This document shows positions 6,728 through 12,723 of a stretch of 12,773 bases of DNA, piece after piece. The stretch is from an uncultured Selenomonadales bacterium (lineage in GTDB: Bacteria; Bacillota; Clostridia; Christensenellales; QALW01), in NCBI GenBank assembly GCA_905200615.1, contig CAJKLB010000052.1:1-12773 (forward strand), in the 5' to 3' direction. The translations under genes and the position numbers were made by a program. The notes beneath the pieces are model-generated. The model did no database searches, was not told where the DNA came from, and saw only the letters and a program-made list of their open reading frames with translations. Every line of letters starts with the position of its first letter. Position 1 is the first letter of the stretch.

Positions 6728-6898
6728 TTTTTATGTTCAGAAAATGTGAGAAAAGTTGCTGTGTCTTTTTAGCGAACAGTGGTAATAAATGGTAAAATTC
6801 ACAGAAATATGCGTGTTTTTTGTTTCGGATTTTATAGAATGTTGTCGTGGTAACGAAAGAAAAAACCTAAAAAGCACTCCAAAAATTTTGTTGTATTT

Positions 6899-6905
6899 TG
6901 TCGAA
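6899..6905 (+). promoter_or_regulatory. Consensus 0A box (Spo0A binding site)
   Basis: TGTCGAA exactly, within TTTTGTCGAAA, 318 nt upstream of the spo0A start and about 195 nt upstream of the candidate -10. A 7-mer can occur by chance, but an exact match in the spo0A upstream region is biologically expected for autoregulation. Confidence 0.4.
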
Positions 6906-7079
6906 ATCATTATGCCGAAAACTTTTTAAACGTCAAATTTATAAAAAATCGTGTAAAAAAATATTTGAATAAAAGCTTTTGTGCATTCAACCGGTATAAA
7001 AAAATAAATTTTTTTACAGAGGCAACCACAAAAAACAGATATTTTGCATATTATTAAAAAAATCACCGTTAAAATAATA

Positions 7080-7120
7080 AAAAGATGGCAGGCATTTGTT
7101 TTTTATGTCTGCCATCTTTT
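7080..7120 (-). terminator. Long 16-bp intrinsic terminator upstream of spo0A
   Basis: Arms 7080-7095 and 7105-7120 pair over 16 bp with a single G-U pair around a 9-nt loop. The minus strand then continues as T-rich TTATTATTTT (A-rich 7070-7079 on the plus strand). It would insulate spo0A from leftward transcripts, and it marks the 3' end of whatever is transcribed from 7330 leftward. Confidence 0.75.
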
Positions 7121-7129
7121 CAGCAATTA

Positions 7130-7330
7130 TTCCATGTTATTTTTGTTATTCTATTGTTGCTCTTCTCCTTAGAAGAAAAAACAAAAAGCCTGTTTGGTGA
7201 ATAGATCTTTTATGCATCGCGTTGAGAAAGAGAAAGGTTGCCGCCGGGAAATGCCTCTTCGGGACGTTTTATACCCCTCCTTGCTCTTTAGTAAGATTTG
7301 GCTTCAGCAGGTGAATCCCCCACCACCTTT
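7130..7330 (-). ncRNA. Candidate structured RNA between two terminators
   Basis: No credible gene is present, but three nested helices can be drawn: 7227-7237 with 7279-7289 (11 bp, one mismatch), 7205-7209 with 7293-7297 (5 bp), and 7185-7190 with 7300-7305 (6 bp, one G-U on the minus strand). A separate TCTTCT/AGAAGA hairpin lies at 7161-7176. The G+C content is locally higher than in the flanking AT-rich DNA. A minus-strand terminator lies just upstream (7332-7365) and another just downstream (7080-7120), suggesting an independent leftward transcript of about 200-250 nt. The rod-like fold recalls 6S RNA, and raiA-type clostridial RNAs are another possibility. I recognise neither signature with certainty, and no convincing promoter was found. 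It could also be a long 5' or 3' untranslated region. Confidence 0.35.
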
Positions 7331-7331
7331 T

Positions 7332-7365
7332 AAAAAGGCGAACGAAAACGTTATTGTACGCCTTT
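7332..7365 (-). terminator. Intrinsic terminator after deacetylase/Cys-ORF
   Basis: On the minus strand AAAGGCG (7365-7359) pairs with CGCCTTT (7340-7334), with an inner AACG/CGTT helix around AAAA. The T run (A run 7332-7336) follows. The stop codon of the small Cys ORF (7351-7353) lies inside the hairpin. Confidence 0.75.
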
Positions 7366-7554
7366 GAGATAAACTTTCACGTTCCAGCTCCTTTTCTTAA
7401 AAGAAGAAAGTCTGCATTCGCGGCAAAGCAAATCAACGCTATAAAACTTTACTTTTATTGATTCTCCCGTCTGCCTTCCTTTTTTGTTCTTTTCTGTAAC
7501 ACTGTATTTTTCAATTGCGTTCCTTATGCAAGCAGCACAGCCAAGTTCACACAA
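7351..7554 (-). CDS. Possible small Cys-rich protein (67 aa)
   Basis: Weakly supported. The frame opens with TTG at 7554, two codons after an in-frame TAA, and only a GGAG about 12 nt upstream serves as a ribosome binding site; there is no internal ATG. Arguments for a gene: the ORF starts 44 nt after the deacetylase stop in the same direction, its end coincides with a strong terminator, and its composition is protein-like. It is rich in lysine, with two CxxC pairs (C6-x2-C9 and C44-x2-C47) that could hold one zinc ion, and an extra C2. Arguments against: the poor start, and no family recognised. It may be the second gene of the deacetylase transcript, a remnant that has lost its N-terminus, or chance. 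Confidence 0.35.
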   Translation of the reverse strand: MCELGCAACIRNAIEKYSVTEKNKKGRQTGESIKVKFYSVDLLCRECRLSSFKKRSWNVKVYLKGVQ

Positions 7555-7598
7555 AACGTTTTATACTCCGGCCAAAATTTTTTGCCATTCCTGACATT

Positions 7599-8783
7599 TT
7601 ATCTGCAGCTGTATTTCTGACCGGGCTTTATGGTATCAGCGCCGATAAGCTCGGTAACGGAAACCACCTCATATCCCTGCTGATAAAGTTGATCCATAAT
7701 CAAACAAAAAGCTTCATAAGAATTCCCGTAAATTTCATGCATCAGAATAATCTTGCCGTCACTTACGGTACTCATCACATTATTTACAATCGTCTGTATA
7801 TTCTGAGCCTTTTCTTCCTCGCTTCCGCGCTTTTTATTTTTCCAATCCTCAGAATCCACATTCCACAATATTACAGAATACGGACAAGCCGCCACACGCT
7901 CGCTGGTGATACTTCCGCCGATAGGACGCATTAATGTAGGCCGTTTACCTGTACACTGTTCAATAACCTTTGCCGTTTCCTCCAGTTCCGTTTGATATTC
8001 GGCGTCAGTGCATTTATTATAATAATATTTATGCGTATAACCGTGAATGCCAATTTCGCAGCCGTTTTCAGAAGCATAACGAAGCGCGTTTTTAGTCGTT
8101 TCGGAATTCACCCGGTTACCTACAATAAAGAAAGTAGCCGAGGCGCCGTACTCTTTAAGCTTATCCACAATTTTTACCGTATACTCCGCATGAGGACCGT
8201 CGTCAAAAGTAAATGCCACCTGCTTTTTGCCGGGTTCCCGCGACGGTGTGGGCTGAGGCGAATTTTCCGGCTGCTGCGTATTCTGCGGCTGCTCTGTTTC
8301 CGGCTGCTGAAGCTGTCCGTCAGCAAATTCATAATAAGAAAGATACTGGGTATATTCAAAATTATCGGTTTTTACAATTTGGTCATCCACAGTAATAAAA
8401 ATTTTATCCGCGCCGTAATTACTTAAAAAAGTATTGGTGACGCAGCCCATAATGATTTCTTCTTCAATAACGTTTTTGTTTTTCACGCACTGGTTGAATT
8501 CAGCACTAAGGTCCAGCTTAAGAACGCTTTCAACGCCATCGGAAACCGCTTTTTGAAAATTATGCACCGTTACCCCCTGAGGCAGCACGCCTTCAGAACA
8601 AAGCGCGTCCACCAACCCTTGGGCGGAAAGTTCGCTGACCGCAACCTTTTTCTGTTCCAACCCGTTTTTTTGCGCGTTAGCGCAATAAATCGTAGCGTTG
8701 GTTGTTTGCGGACTCTTGGTACAGCCGCAAACAAAGATCAGACAAACAAATAAAACACTCAGTATTTTTATAAATATCTTCAT
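7599..8783 (-). CDS. GerMN-domain polysaccharide deacetylase lipoprotein
   Basis: A 394-residue exported lipoprotein joining two domains. Residues 1-21 are a signal with lipobox ending G20-C21. Residues about 45-150 resemble the GerMN (sporulation/spore germination) domain. A Pro/Gln-rich linker (about 158-187) leads to a NodB polysaccharide deacetylase: F-D-D-G (D194, D195), metal ligands H247 and H251 in H-G-Y-T-H, R-P-I-G-G (286-290), D310-x3-W314, and L-M-H (H349). Such enzymes remove N-acetyl groups from peptidoglycan or other N-acetylglucosamine polymers. The second R-P-P residue is Ile here. The ATG at 8783 has a strong GGGAGG site 7 nt upstream. GerMN suggests attachment to envelope or forespore assemblies. 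Together with spo0A on the same strand this hints at a sporulation or cortex role, but the two are not one operon, so a vegetative wall function is equally possible. Confidence 0.92.
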   Translation of the reverse strand: MKIFIKILSVLFVCLIFVCGCTKSPQTTNATIYCANAQKNGLEQKKVAVSELSAQGLVDALCSEGVLPQGVTVHNFQKAVSDGVESVLKLDLSAEFNQCVKNKNVIEEEIIMGCVTNTFLSNYGADKIFITVDDQIVKTDNFEYTQYLSYYEFADGQLQQPETEQPQNTQQPENSPQPTPSREPGKKQVAFTFDDGPHAEYTVKIVDKLKEYGASATFFIVGNRVNSETTKNALRYASENGCEIGIHGYTHKYYYNKCTDAEYQTELEETAKVIEQCTGKRPTLMRPIGGSITSERVAACPYSVILWNVDSEDWKNKKRGSEEEKAQNIQTIVNNVMSTVSDGKIILMHEIYGNSYEAFCLIMDQLYQQGYEVVSVTELIGADTIKPGQKYSCR

Positions 8784-8982
8784 ACGCAGCCTCCCATATT
8801 ATATTATTACTGATAAGTTTATTATAATTATACCATAAGGTTGTCTTTTCGTATACAGAAATCGTCAAAAATTTTAATCCGCTGAAAAGATTCCGTTTTA
8901 TCCGTCCGCGGAAGCTTAGTTTTTTATTGCCGCTGCTTGATTTAGACATTGCATAAAAAATATTTTTTATAAAATCTTACGC

Positions 8983-9840
8983 TCAAACAGATATTTTTCT
9001 GAATTGTGTAGGCGACAAGCCATAATATTTATGAAACGCTTTTGAATAAGAAAAAGCATCTGCAAAGCGGCATTGCCAAGCAATCTCCCCGATCGTCATA
9101 TTGGAATCCAGCAACAGGCGCTTAGAATCATTCAGCCGATACTGCATCTGGTAAGCCGACGGAGAGCATAAAAACGCGGCTTTAAACCGTTTACGAAAGG
9201 TTTCATACTGCATTCCGATTTTTTCCGCTACCTCTACCGGTGACGGATAATCCGATGCGCATAATAGTGCGCAGGCCTGTGCCATTTTTCTATCCCATCG
9301 TTCAAATTGTTCATTTTGCGCCGTATTAGTCAAAGCCATTACAAACTCCTGCGCCGATAAAAAAAGTGAAAAAATCTGTCTGTCGGATACGGTACGAAAT
9401 CTCTCCAGAAGAGAGATACAACGCTGCAGCAGGGACTCGGTGAGAGGATGAAATAACACGGGATTTCGGCTTAACAGTCCCTGCCGCGCCATAAACTCAT
9501 AAAAATCCCTTCCGAAGCACACAAAAAATTCCAGCCATTTTCCATCACCAGTCACCTCCGTTATGTGCGGTTCTCCCGGCATTCGCTGTACAAAGCATCC
9601 CGGTGTAAGTTCGGTTTTTCTGCCGTGAGAATCGGAATAAACGCCGGATCCGCTCAGTAATAAAAAGGCTCCGTAATGAGAAAAAGTAATGACATCATGT
9701 GAAAATCGGTCCGTGGGCTTGACCAAAAATCCACAGCTTAAAATTCCGTTTACCGCATCCGGCGTCAAGCTTTTGTGAACGGTTGCATTTTGAAACAGGT
9801 ACGAAGGTATTTTTATTATATCGCATCCCAAATTTGACAT
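8983..9840 (-). CDS. AraC-family transcriptional regulator
   Basis: A 285-residue regulator. Residues about 35-115 form an AraC-type cupin-like sensor (A-F-L-L-L-S-G-S-G-V-Y, then the P-G-E-P-H turn at 88-92), which usually binds a small molecule. Residues about 185-285 carry the paired helix-turn-helix domain: first HTH P-S-P-V-E-V-A-E-K-I-G (199-209), second HTH M-T-I-G-E-I-A-W-Q-C-R-F (248-259), and the family signature ending Y-Y-G-L-S-P-T-Q-F-R-K. The start at 9840 has a poor ribosome binding site; no better Met lies nearby. It is divergent from the URO-D-family gene with overlapping promoters, so it probably activates that gene in response to a substrate. Confidence 0.92.
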   Translation of the reverse strand: MSNLGCDIIKIPSYLFQNATVHKSLTPDAVNGILSCGFLVKPTDRFSHDVITFSHYGAFLLLSGSGVYSDSHGRKTELTPGCFVQRMPGEPHITEVTGDGKWLEFFVCFGRDFYEFMARQGLLSRNPVLFHPLTESLLQRCISLLERFRTVSDRQIFSLFLSAQEFVMALTNTAQNEQFERWDRKMAQACALLCASDYPSPVEVAEKIGMQYETFRKRFKAAFLCSPSAYQMQYRLNDSKRLLLDSNMTIGEIAWQCRFADAFSYSKAFHKYYGLSPTQFRKISV

Positions 9841-9858
9841 AAATTAACCACGCTCTCT

Positions 9859-9886
9859 ATTGTTTTTTTATGATATATGATACAAT
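9859..9886 (+). promoter_or_regulatory. Promoter of the URO-D-family gene
   Basis: ATTGTT (9859-9864) or the shifted TTGTTT, then 15-16 nt and TACAAT (9881-9886), about 44 nt before the ATG at 9930. The suboptimal -35 suits activator control. It overlaps the opposite-strand AraC promoter. Confidence 0.5.
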
Positions 9887-9899
9887 AAAGAAAAGTCAA
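9870..9899 (-). promoter_or_regulatory. Promoter of the AraC gene
   Basis: On the minus strand TTGACT (9899-9894), an 18-nt spacer and TATCAT (9875-9870), about 30 nt before the AraC ATG. The -10 region lies inside the opposite promoter's spacer. The repeat ATGATA at 9870-9875 and 9877-9882 could be part of an operator. Confidence 0.5.
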
Positions 9900-9929
9900 G
9901 AAAAACTGTTTCATTCTTGGAGGCTTTTT

Positions 9930-10997
9930 ATGAATCAGCGCGAAAATTTAATCTGTTTACTCAAAAGAGAGCCTTATGAATGGGTTCCCGTAGAATTTTC
10001 CCTATGTCCGTCTCTCATAGAAGAATACAGCAGACAAACGCACAGCACGCTTTCCTATGCCGATTATTTTCAAATGCCCTGGAAGGCAATTGAGGATATT
10101 CCGGTTCCCAAAAATGACAGCCAGTATTTATTCTATTATCCGAACTTAAAACCAGGCTCTTCCATCGATCTTTGGGGGGTTGCCCATGAACCGGGCAGCG
10201 AAGCCGCCAAACACATGACGTATATGCGTAATCCACTGAAAGGAATTGACAGCTTAGACGCCGTAAAAGCCTATCCTTTTCCCGATTATAAAAAGGGAGA
10301 CACCTCCCTGCAAAAAAGTTCCGTTGAACAAATTCATTCTAAAGGATTGGCCGCCATAGGCTTCATGCAAGTGACAATTTGGGAAACCTCTTGGTATATA
10401 CGGGGCATGGAAGATCTGATGATGGATATGATGAGCGAAGATCCCATTGCCGCCTATATTTTGGATTCGGTAACCCAGCAGCAAATCTTCCGCGCCGTTT
10501 CCTTTGCCAAGGCCGGTGCCGATATGCTGTACTTAGGCGACGATATCGGAATGCAACGCACGCCGATGATGAGTTTAGATCTGTATCGGCGCTGGATAAA
10601 ACCCCGGCTAAAGCAAGTAATTGACGCCGCAAGAGCCGTAAATCCCAATCTCATCATATTATACCATAGCTGCGGATTCGTCACGCCGTTTATTCCGGAT
10701 TTTATTGATGTCGGTATTGACGTTCTCAATCCCATCCAGCCCGAAAGTATGGATTTTAAAAGTATATACCGTGATTTCGGAGGAAAAATCAGTTTTCACG
10801 GAACCATAGGCACGCAGACGACCATGCCGTTCGGAACACCCGAACAAGTAAAACAAACCCTTCGGGAGCATATGGAAATCGCCAAGCCCTTCGGCGGTCT
10901 GTTTCCGGCGCCCACGCATATTCTTGAACCTGAGGTTCCGTGGGAAAATATTATCGCGTATGCAGAGGCCTGCAAAGAATATACCGTAAAAGGATAG
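9930..10997 (+). CDS. URO-D/MtaA-family protein
   Basis: A 355-residue cytoplasmic TIM-barrel protein of the uroporphyrinogen decarboxylase superfamily. The ATG at 9930 follows TTGGAGG (9917-9923) with 6-nt spacing. An in-frame ATG at 9870 lies inside the promoter and is rejected. Visible family marks are G-D-D (203-205) with G-M-Q-R, then Y-H-S-C-G (H246, C248), I-P-D-F-I-D-V-G-I-D-V-L-N-P-I-Q (255-270), F-H-G-T-I (289-293), and the C-terminal P-T-H and V-P-W-E-N-I. H-x-C matches the zinc ligands of corrinoid:coenzyme M methyltransferases such as MtaA, but the third cysteine they use is not visible. It is probably a methyl-transfer or demethylase-type enzyme rather than true HemE. No corrinoid protein or partner methyltransferase is in the window, and the substrate is unknown. 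It is likely controlled by the divergent AraC regulator. Confidence 0.85.
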   Translation: MNQRENLICLLKREPYEWVPVEFSLCPSLIEEYSRQTHSTLSYADYFQMPWKAIEDIPVPKNDSQYLFYYPNLKPGSSIDLWGVAHEPGSEAAKHMTYMRNPLKGIDSLDAVKAYPFPDYKKGDTSLQKSSVEQIHSKGLAAIGFMQVTIWETSWYIRGMEDLMMDMMSEDPIAAYILDSVTQQQIFRAVSFAKAGADMLYLGDDIGMQRTPMMSLDLYRRWIKPRLKQVIDAARAVNPNLIILYHSCGFVTPFIPDFIDVGIDVLNPIQPESMDFKSIYRDFGGKISFHGTIGTQTTMPFGTPEQVKQTLREHMEIAKPFGGLFPAPTHILEPEVPWENIIAYAEACKEYTVKG

Positions 10998-11006
10998 CCG
11001 TTCTCT

Positions 11007-11085
11007 TTTCCGCGATTGTAAAAATTGCTTTTTTAAATGATTTTTAAAAAAAGCCGAAGAAAACAAAAGACAGAATCGCGGAAAT
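11007..11085. repeat. Nested inverted repeat (79 bp)
   Basis: TTTCCGCGATT (11007-11017) and AATCGCGGAAA (11075-11085) are perfect 11-bp inverted arms 57 nt apart. Between them a second pair, GCTTTTTTAAA / TTTAAAAAAAGC (from 11027 to about 11054), nests with one extra A. The unit resembles a small palindromic or MITE-like element or a two-part terminator. No target-site duplication is visible. Confidence 0.5.
11012..11034 (+). terminator. Intrinsic terminator of the URO-D-family gene
   Basis: GCGATT (11012-11017) pairs with AATTGC (11023-11028), one G-U, loop GTAAA, followed by TTTTTT (11029-11034). It is 15 nt after the stop. It competes with the larger nested inverted repeat for the same left arm. 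Confidence 0.55.
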
Positions 11086-11197
11086 TATTTGCGCAAAAAT
11101 TTTTCCGTGCGTATTACGCCGTGTTTTATCTTTTTACTCAGATTCCGCGCCACAAAAGCTACGGGTGTTATTTTACAGTAAATTTTTTATTTTTTAG

Positions 11198-11225
11198 TTG
11201 CTTTTTTTTATATTTATGCTATAAT
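11198..11225 (+). promoter_or_regulatory. tRNA-Ala promoter
   Basis: TTGCTT (11198-11203), a 16-nt spacer and a perfect TATAAT (11220-11225), 11 nt before the mature tRNA 5' end. Transcription would start only a few bases upstream of the tRNA. Confidence 0.65.
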
Positions 11226-11236
11226 AGCATTGCCTT

Positions 11237-11312
11237 GGGGATATAGCTCAGTTGGTAGAGCGGTTGCTTCGCATGTAACAGGCCAGCGGTTCGAGTCCGC
11301 CTATCTCCACCA
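11237..11312 (+). tRNA. tRNA-Ala, anticodon CGC
   Basis: A complete 76-nt cloverleaf including an encoded CCA (11310-11312). The acceptor stem GGGGATA/TATCTCC pairs throughout with one G-U. The D arm is GCTC/GAGC with GG in the loop. The anticodon stem is GTTGC/GTAAC with one G-U, and loop TTCGCAT gives anticodon CGC, reading GCG (Ala). The T loop is TTCGAGT. The first T-stem pair (49-65) is A-C, a mismatch where tRNA-Ala normally has A-U. A tRNA reading GCG specifically is a supplementary species in AT-rich clostridia, since the UGC tRNA can read it by wobble. Confidence 0.93.
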
Positions 11313-11318
11313 AAGAAG

Positions 11319-11369
11319 CACCGTGGTTTTGATACAATATGTATGAATATCACGGTGTTTCCTTTTTCT
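11319..11369 (+). terminator. tRNA terminator
   Basis: CACCGTG (11319-11325) pairs with CACGGTG (11351-11357), followed by the T-rich TTTCCTTTTTC. It begins 7 nt past the tRNA CCA end. Confidence 0.75.
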
Positions 11370-11410
11370 TTGATTGCCAAACCTCTATCTTCAATATAGC
11401 AAAAAATATA

Positions 11411-11441
11411 CCCAATCGAACTTCTTTCCGGTTGGGTTTTT
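11411..11441 (+). terminator. Second intrinsic terminator
   Basis: CCCAATCG (11411-11418) pairs with CGGTTGGG (11429-11436), one G-U, then TTTTT (11437-11441). It backs up the tRNA terminator about 50 nt earlier. Confidence 0.75.
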
Positions 11442-11746
11442 CGCTATTAAAAACAGCTGGCGCGAACAGGAATCCTTATTTTGGGGCATAGGAAAATTTT
11501 ATTATATCAGCAAAAACACTTTTGATTTTGATATAAAGTGGATTTTTCCTTAAAAGTCTACGTTTTGATAGAACGAATCTCCTATCAATATTTAAAAAAA
11601 GAGCAATAACGCATGCTAAAATTCTAAGAAAAAATGAATAAAAAAATCATATTTCTCTTGCAATATTATAATAAGCGTGGTATCCTTTTATAAAGAATCC
11701 ATTTAAGGATAATCCCCTCTGCGGATAAAAAAATTGTATGCAGTCG
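11442..11746. other. Non-coding region upstream of the surface-protein gene
   Basis: No gene seen. The DNA is very AT-rich. TTATAAT around 11666-11672 and TTGCAA near 11659 are possible promoter elements, with TATCCT 17 nt after the latter. TATCCTT (11681-11687) and AAGGATA (11705-11711) form a 7-bp hairpin, and ATCC/GGAT a smaller one at about 11712-11726, so the leader of the next gene seems structured. No known riboswitch was recognised. Confidence 0.4.
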
Positions 11747-11796
11747 AGGGAGGAAATAAGTACTTCGCCTCCTTCGAAAAAAAGAAGGAGGTTTTT
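11747..11796 (+). promoter_or_regulatory. Attenuator-like leader with RBS in terminator hairpin
   Basis: CCTCCTTC (11768-11775) pairs perfectly with GAAGGAGG (11784-11791) around an A-rich 8-nt loop, and TTTTT (11792-11796) follows, so the hairpin looks like an intrinsic terminator. Its 3' arm is also the Shine-Dalgarno sequence for TTG 11800 (8-nt spacing). Upstream, AGGGAGG (11747-11753) can pair instead with CCTCCTT (11768-11774), seven pairs with one G-U, freeing the RBS and destroying the terminator. The two folds are mutually exclusive, as in attenuators. The function is inferred from sequence alone. Confidence 0.6.
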
Positions 11797-11799
11797 ATT

Positions 11800-12723
11800 T
11801 TGAAAAAACGCAAAATATTATCTGTATTGCTTGCGGTTGTGATGGTGTTGGCCTTAATACCGGCAGCTATTTTTGCAAGCGACGTAACAGTACCGGCGCC
11901 GAACGATTCGGATAATTCATCGGTTGTTGTTGTGAATGACGATGACCAAATCAGCTGGTATAAAGCGCAAAACACCGCCTATGATAAGTTGGAAACCTAC
12001 TGGGAGAATGCGGTAGTCGCCGAACCGGAAGGCTATTCCCAAAATGATGCGGATAAAACGGTGACAATTGACAGTGCCGAGGATTTGGTTTGGTGGGCAA
12101 AGCTTGTAAACGACGGAACATCCTTTGCCGGCTATACCATCTCTATTACCGAAGATATTGATCTGTCCGCGCATTATTGGACTCCTATTTGTGCCAACAA
12201 TGTAACCAATAACGGTATTACCACTAGCAACTCAGGAATCTTGAACAATTGTACTTTCAACGGCAACAGTCATCGCATTATCGGTCTTACAACGCAAACC
12301 GGCATTCGCGATCCTAAAGCAGGCAGTGTTACCGGTGACGGGCAGAACTGTTACTATTACGCGGGTTTTATCGGCACAAGCGACTGTAATATTACCATGA
12401 ACGATCTTACTTTTGACCGTGCCAGCGTTGCGATTACCGAACCGCGCAGCAAAGTGGAAACAAACGGAACCAGTTCTATTGCGGTCATTTTGGGTGCCCA
12501 ATCGGGGAACGGCAACCTGACTTTAAACCATGTTAATGTTACCGATTCCAGTGCCATGGGTATGCAGAAAGTATCGGCTTTTATCGGCAACCTGATGGGC
12601 GGAAAACTGATTGCTAATGAGTGTGAGATCTCCAACAGCAAATTCTCCGCATATTTTATGGCTGCCCCGATTATAAGCTATGGTTCTTTACTGATGTGCG
12701 ATAAAGAAGTAATAGAAATGTAA
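11800..12723 (+). pseudogene. Secreted beta-helix-type surface protein, truncated
   Basis: Starts at TTG 11800, after AAGGAGG (11785-11791); the frame is open back to 11734 without a better start. It has 307 residues. Residues 1-26 are a signal peptide (K-K-R-K, then a long hydrophobic stretch ending A-A-I-F-A). After an acidic segment comes the motif A-E-D-L-V-W-W-A-K-L-V-N-D-G (93-106) and I-D-L-S-A-H-Y-W-T-P-I (120-130), typical of large clostridial surface proteins. Repeated short strands with N/G turns (L-N-N-C-T-F-N-G-N, I-T-M-N-D-L-T-F, L-T-L-N-H-V-N-V-T) suggest a right-handed beta helix, a carbohydrate- or cell-binding fold. Such proteins are usually much longer and end in repeats or an anchor. 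Here the helix stops abruptly at residue 294, followed by 13 unrelated residues and TAA, so the gene appears cut by an inserted sequence. A short secreted form is the alternative. Confidence 0.7.

Noticed and set aside
6337..6795. 152-aa plus-strand open frame
   Set aside because: It is antisense to the spo0A receiver domain and runs into its promoter region; no RBS.
7130..7330. RNase P RNA, tmRNA, SRP RNA or a protein-coding fragment
   Set aside because: I could not find the signature sequences of these RNAs, and the partial open frames on the minus strand contain stops.
8953..8970. 18-nt AT palindrome after the AraC gene as a terminator
   Set aside because: It consists only of A and T with no G-C pairs, so it would be too weak, and it is expected in AT-rich intergenic DNA.
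9870..9929. Upstream in-frame ATG at 9870 for the URO-D-family gene
   Set aside because: It lies between the -35 and -10 of the gene's own promoter and lacks an RBS; ATG 9930 has TTGGAGG.
11670..11800. c-di-GMP, T-box or other named riboswitch in the surface-protein leader
   Set aside because: None of their conserved core sequences is visible; only the attenuator-like hairpins are supported.
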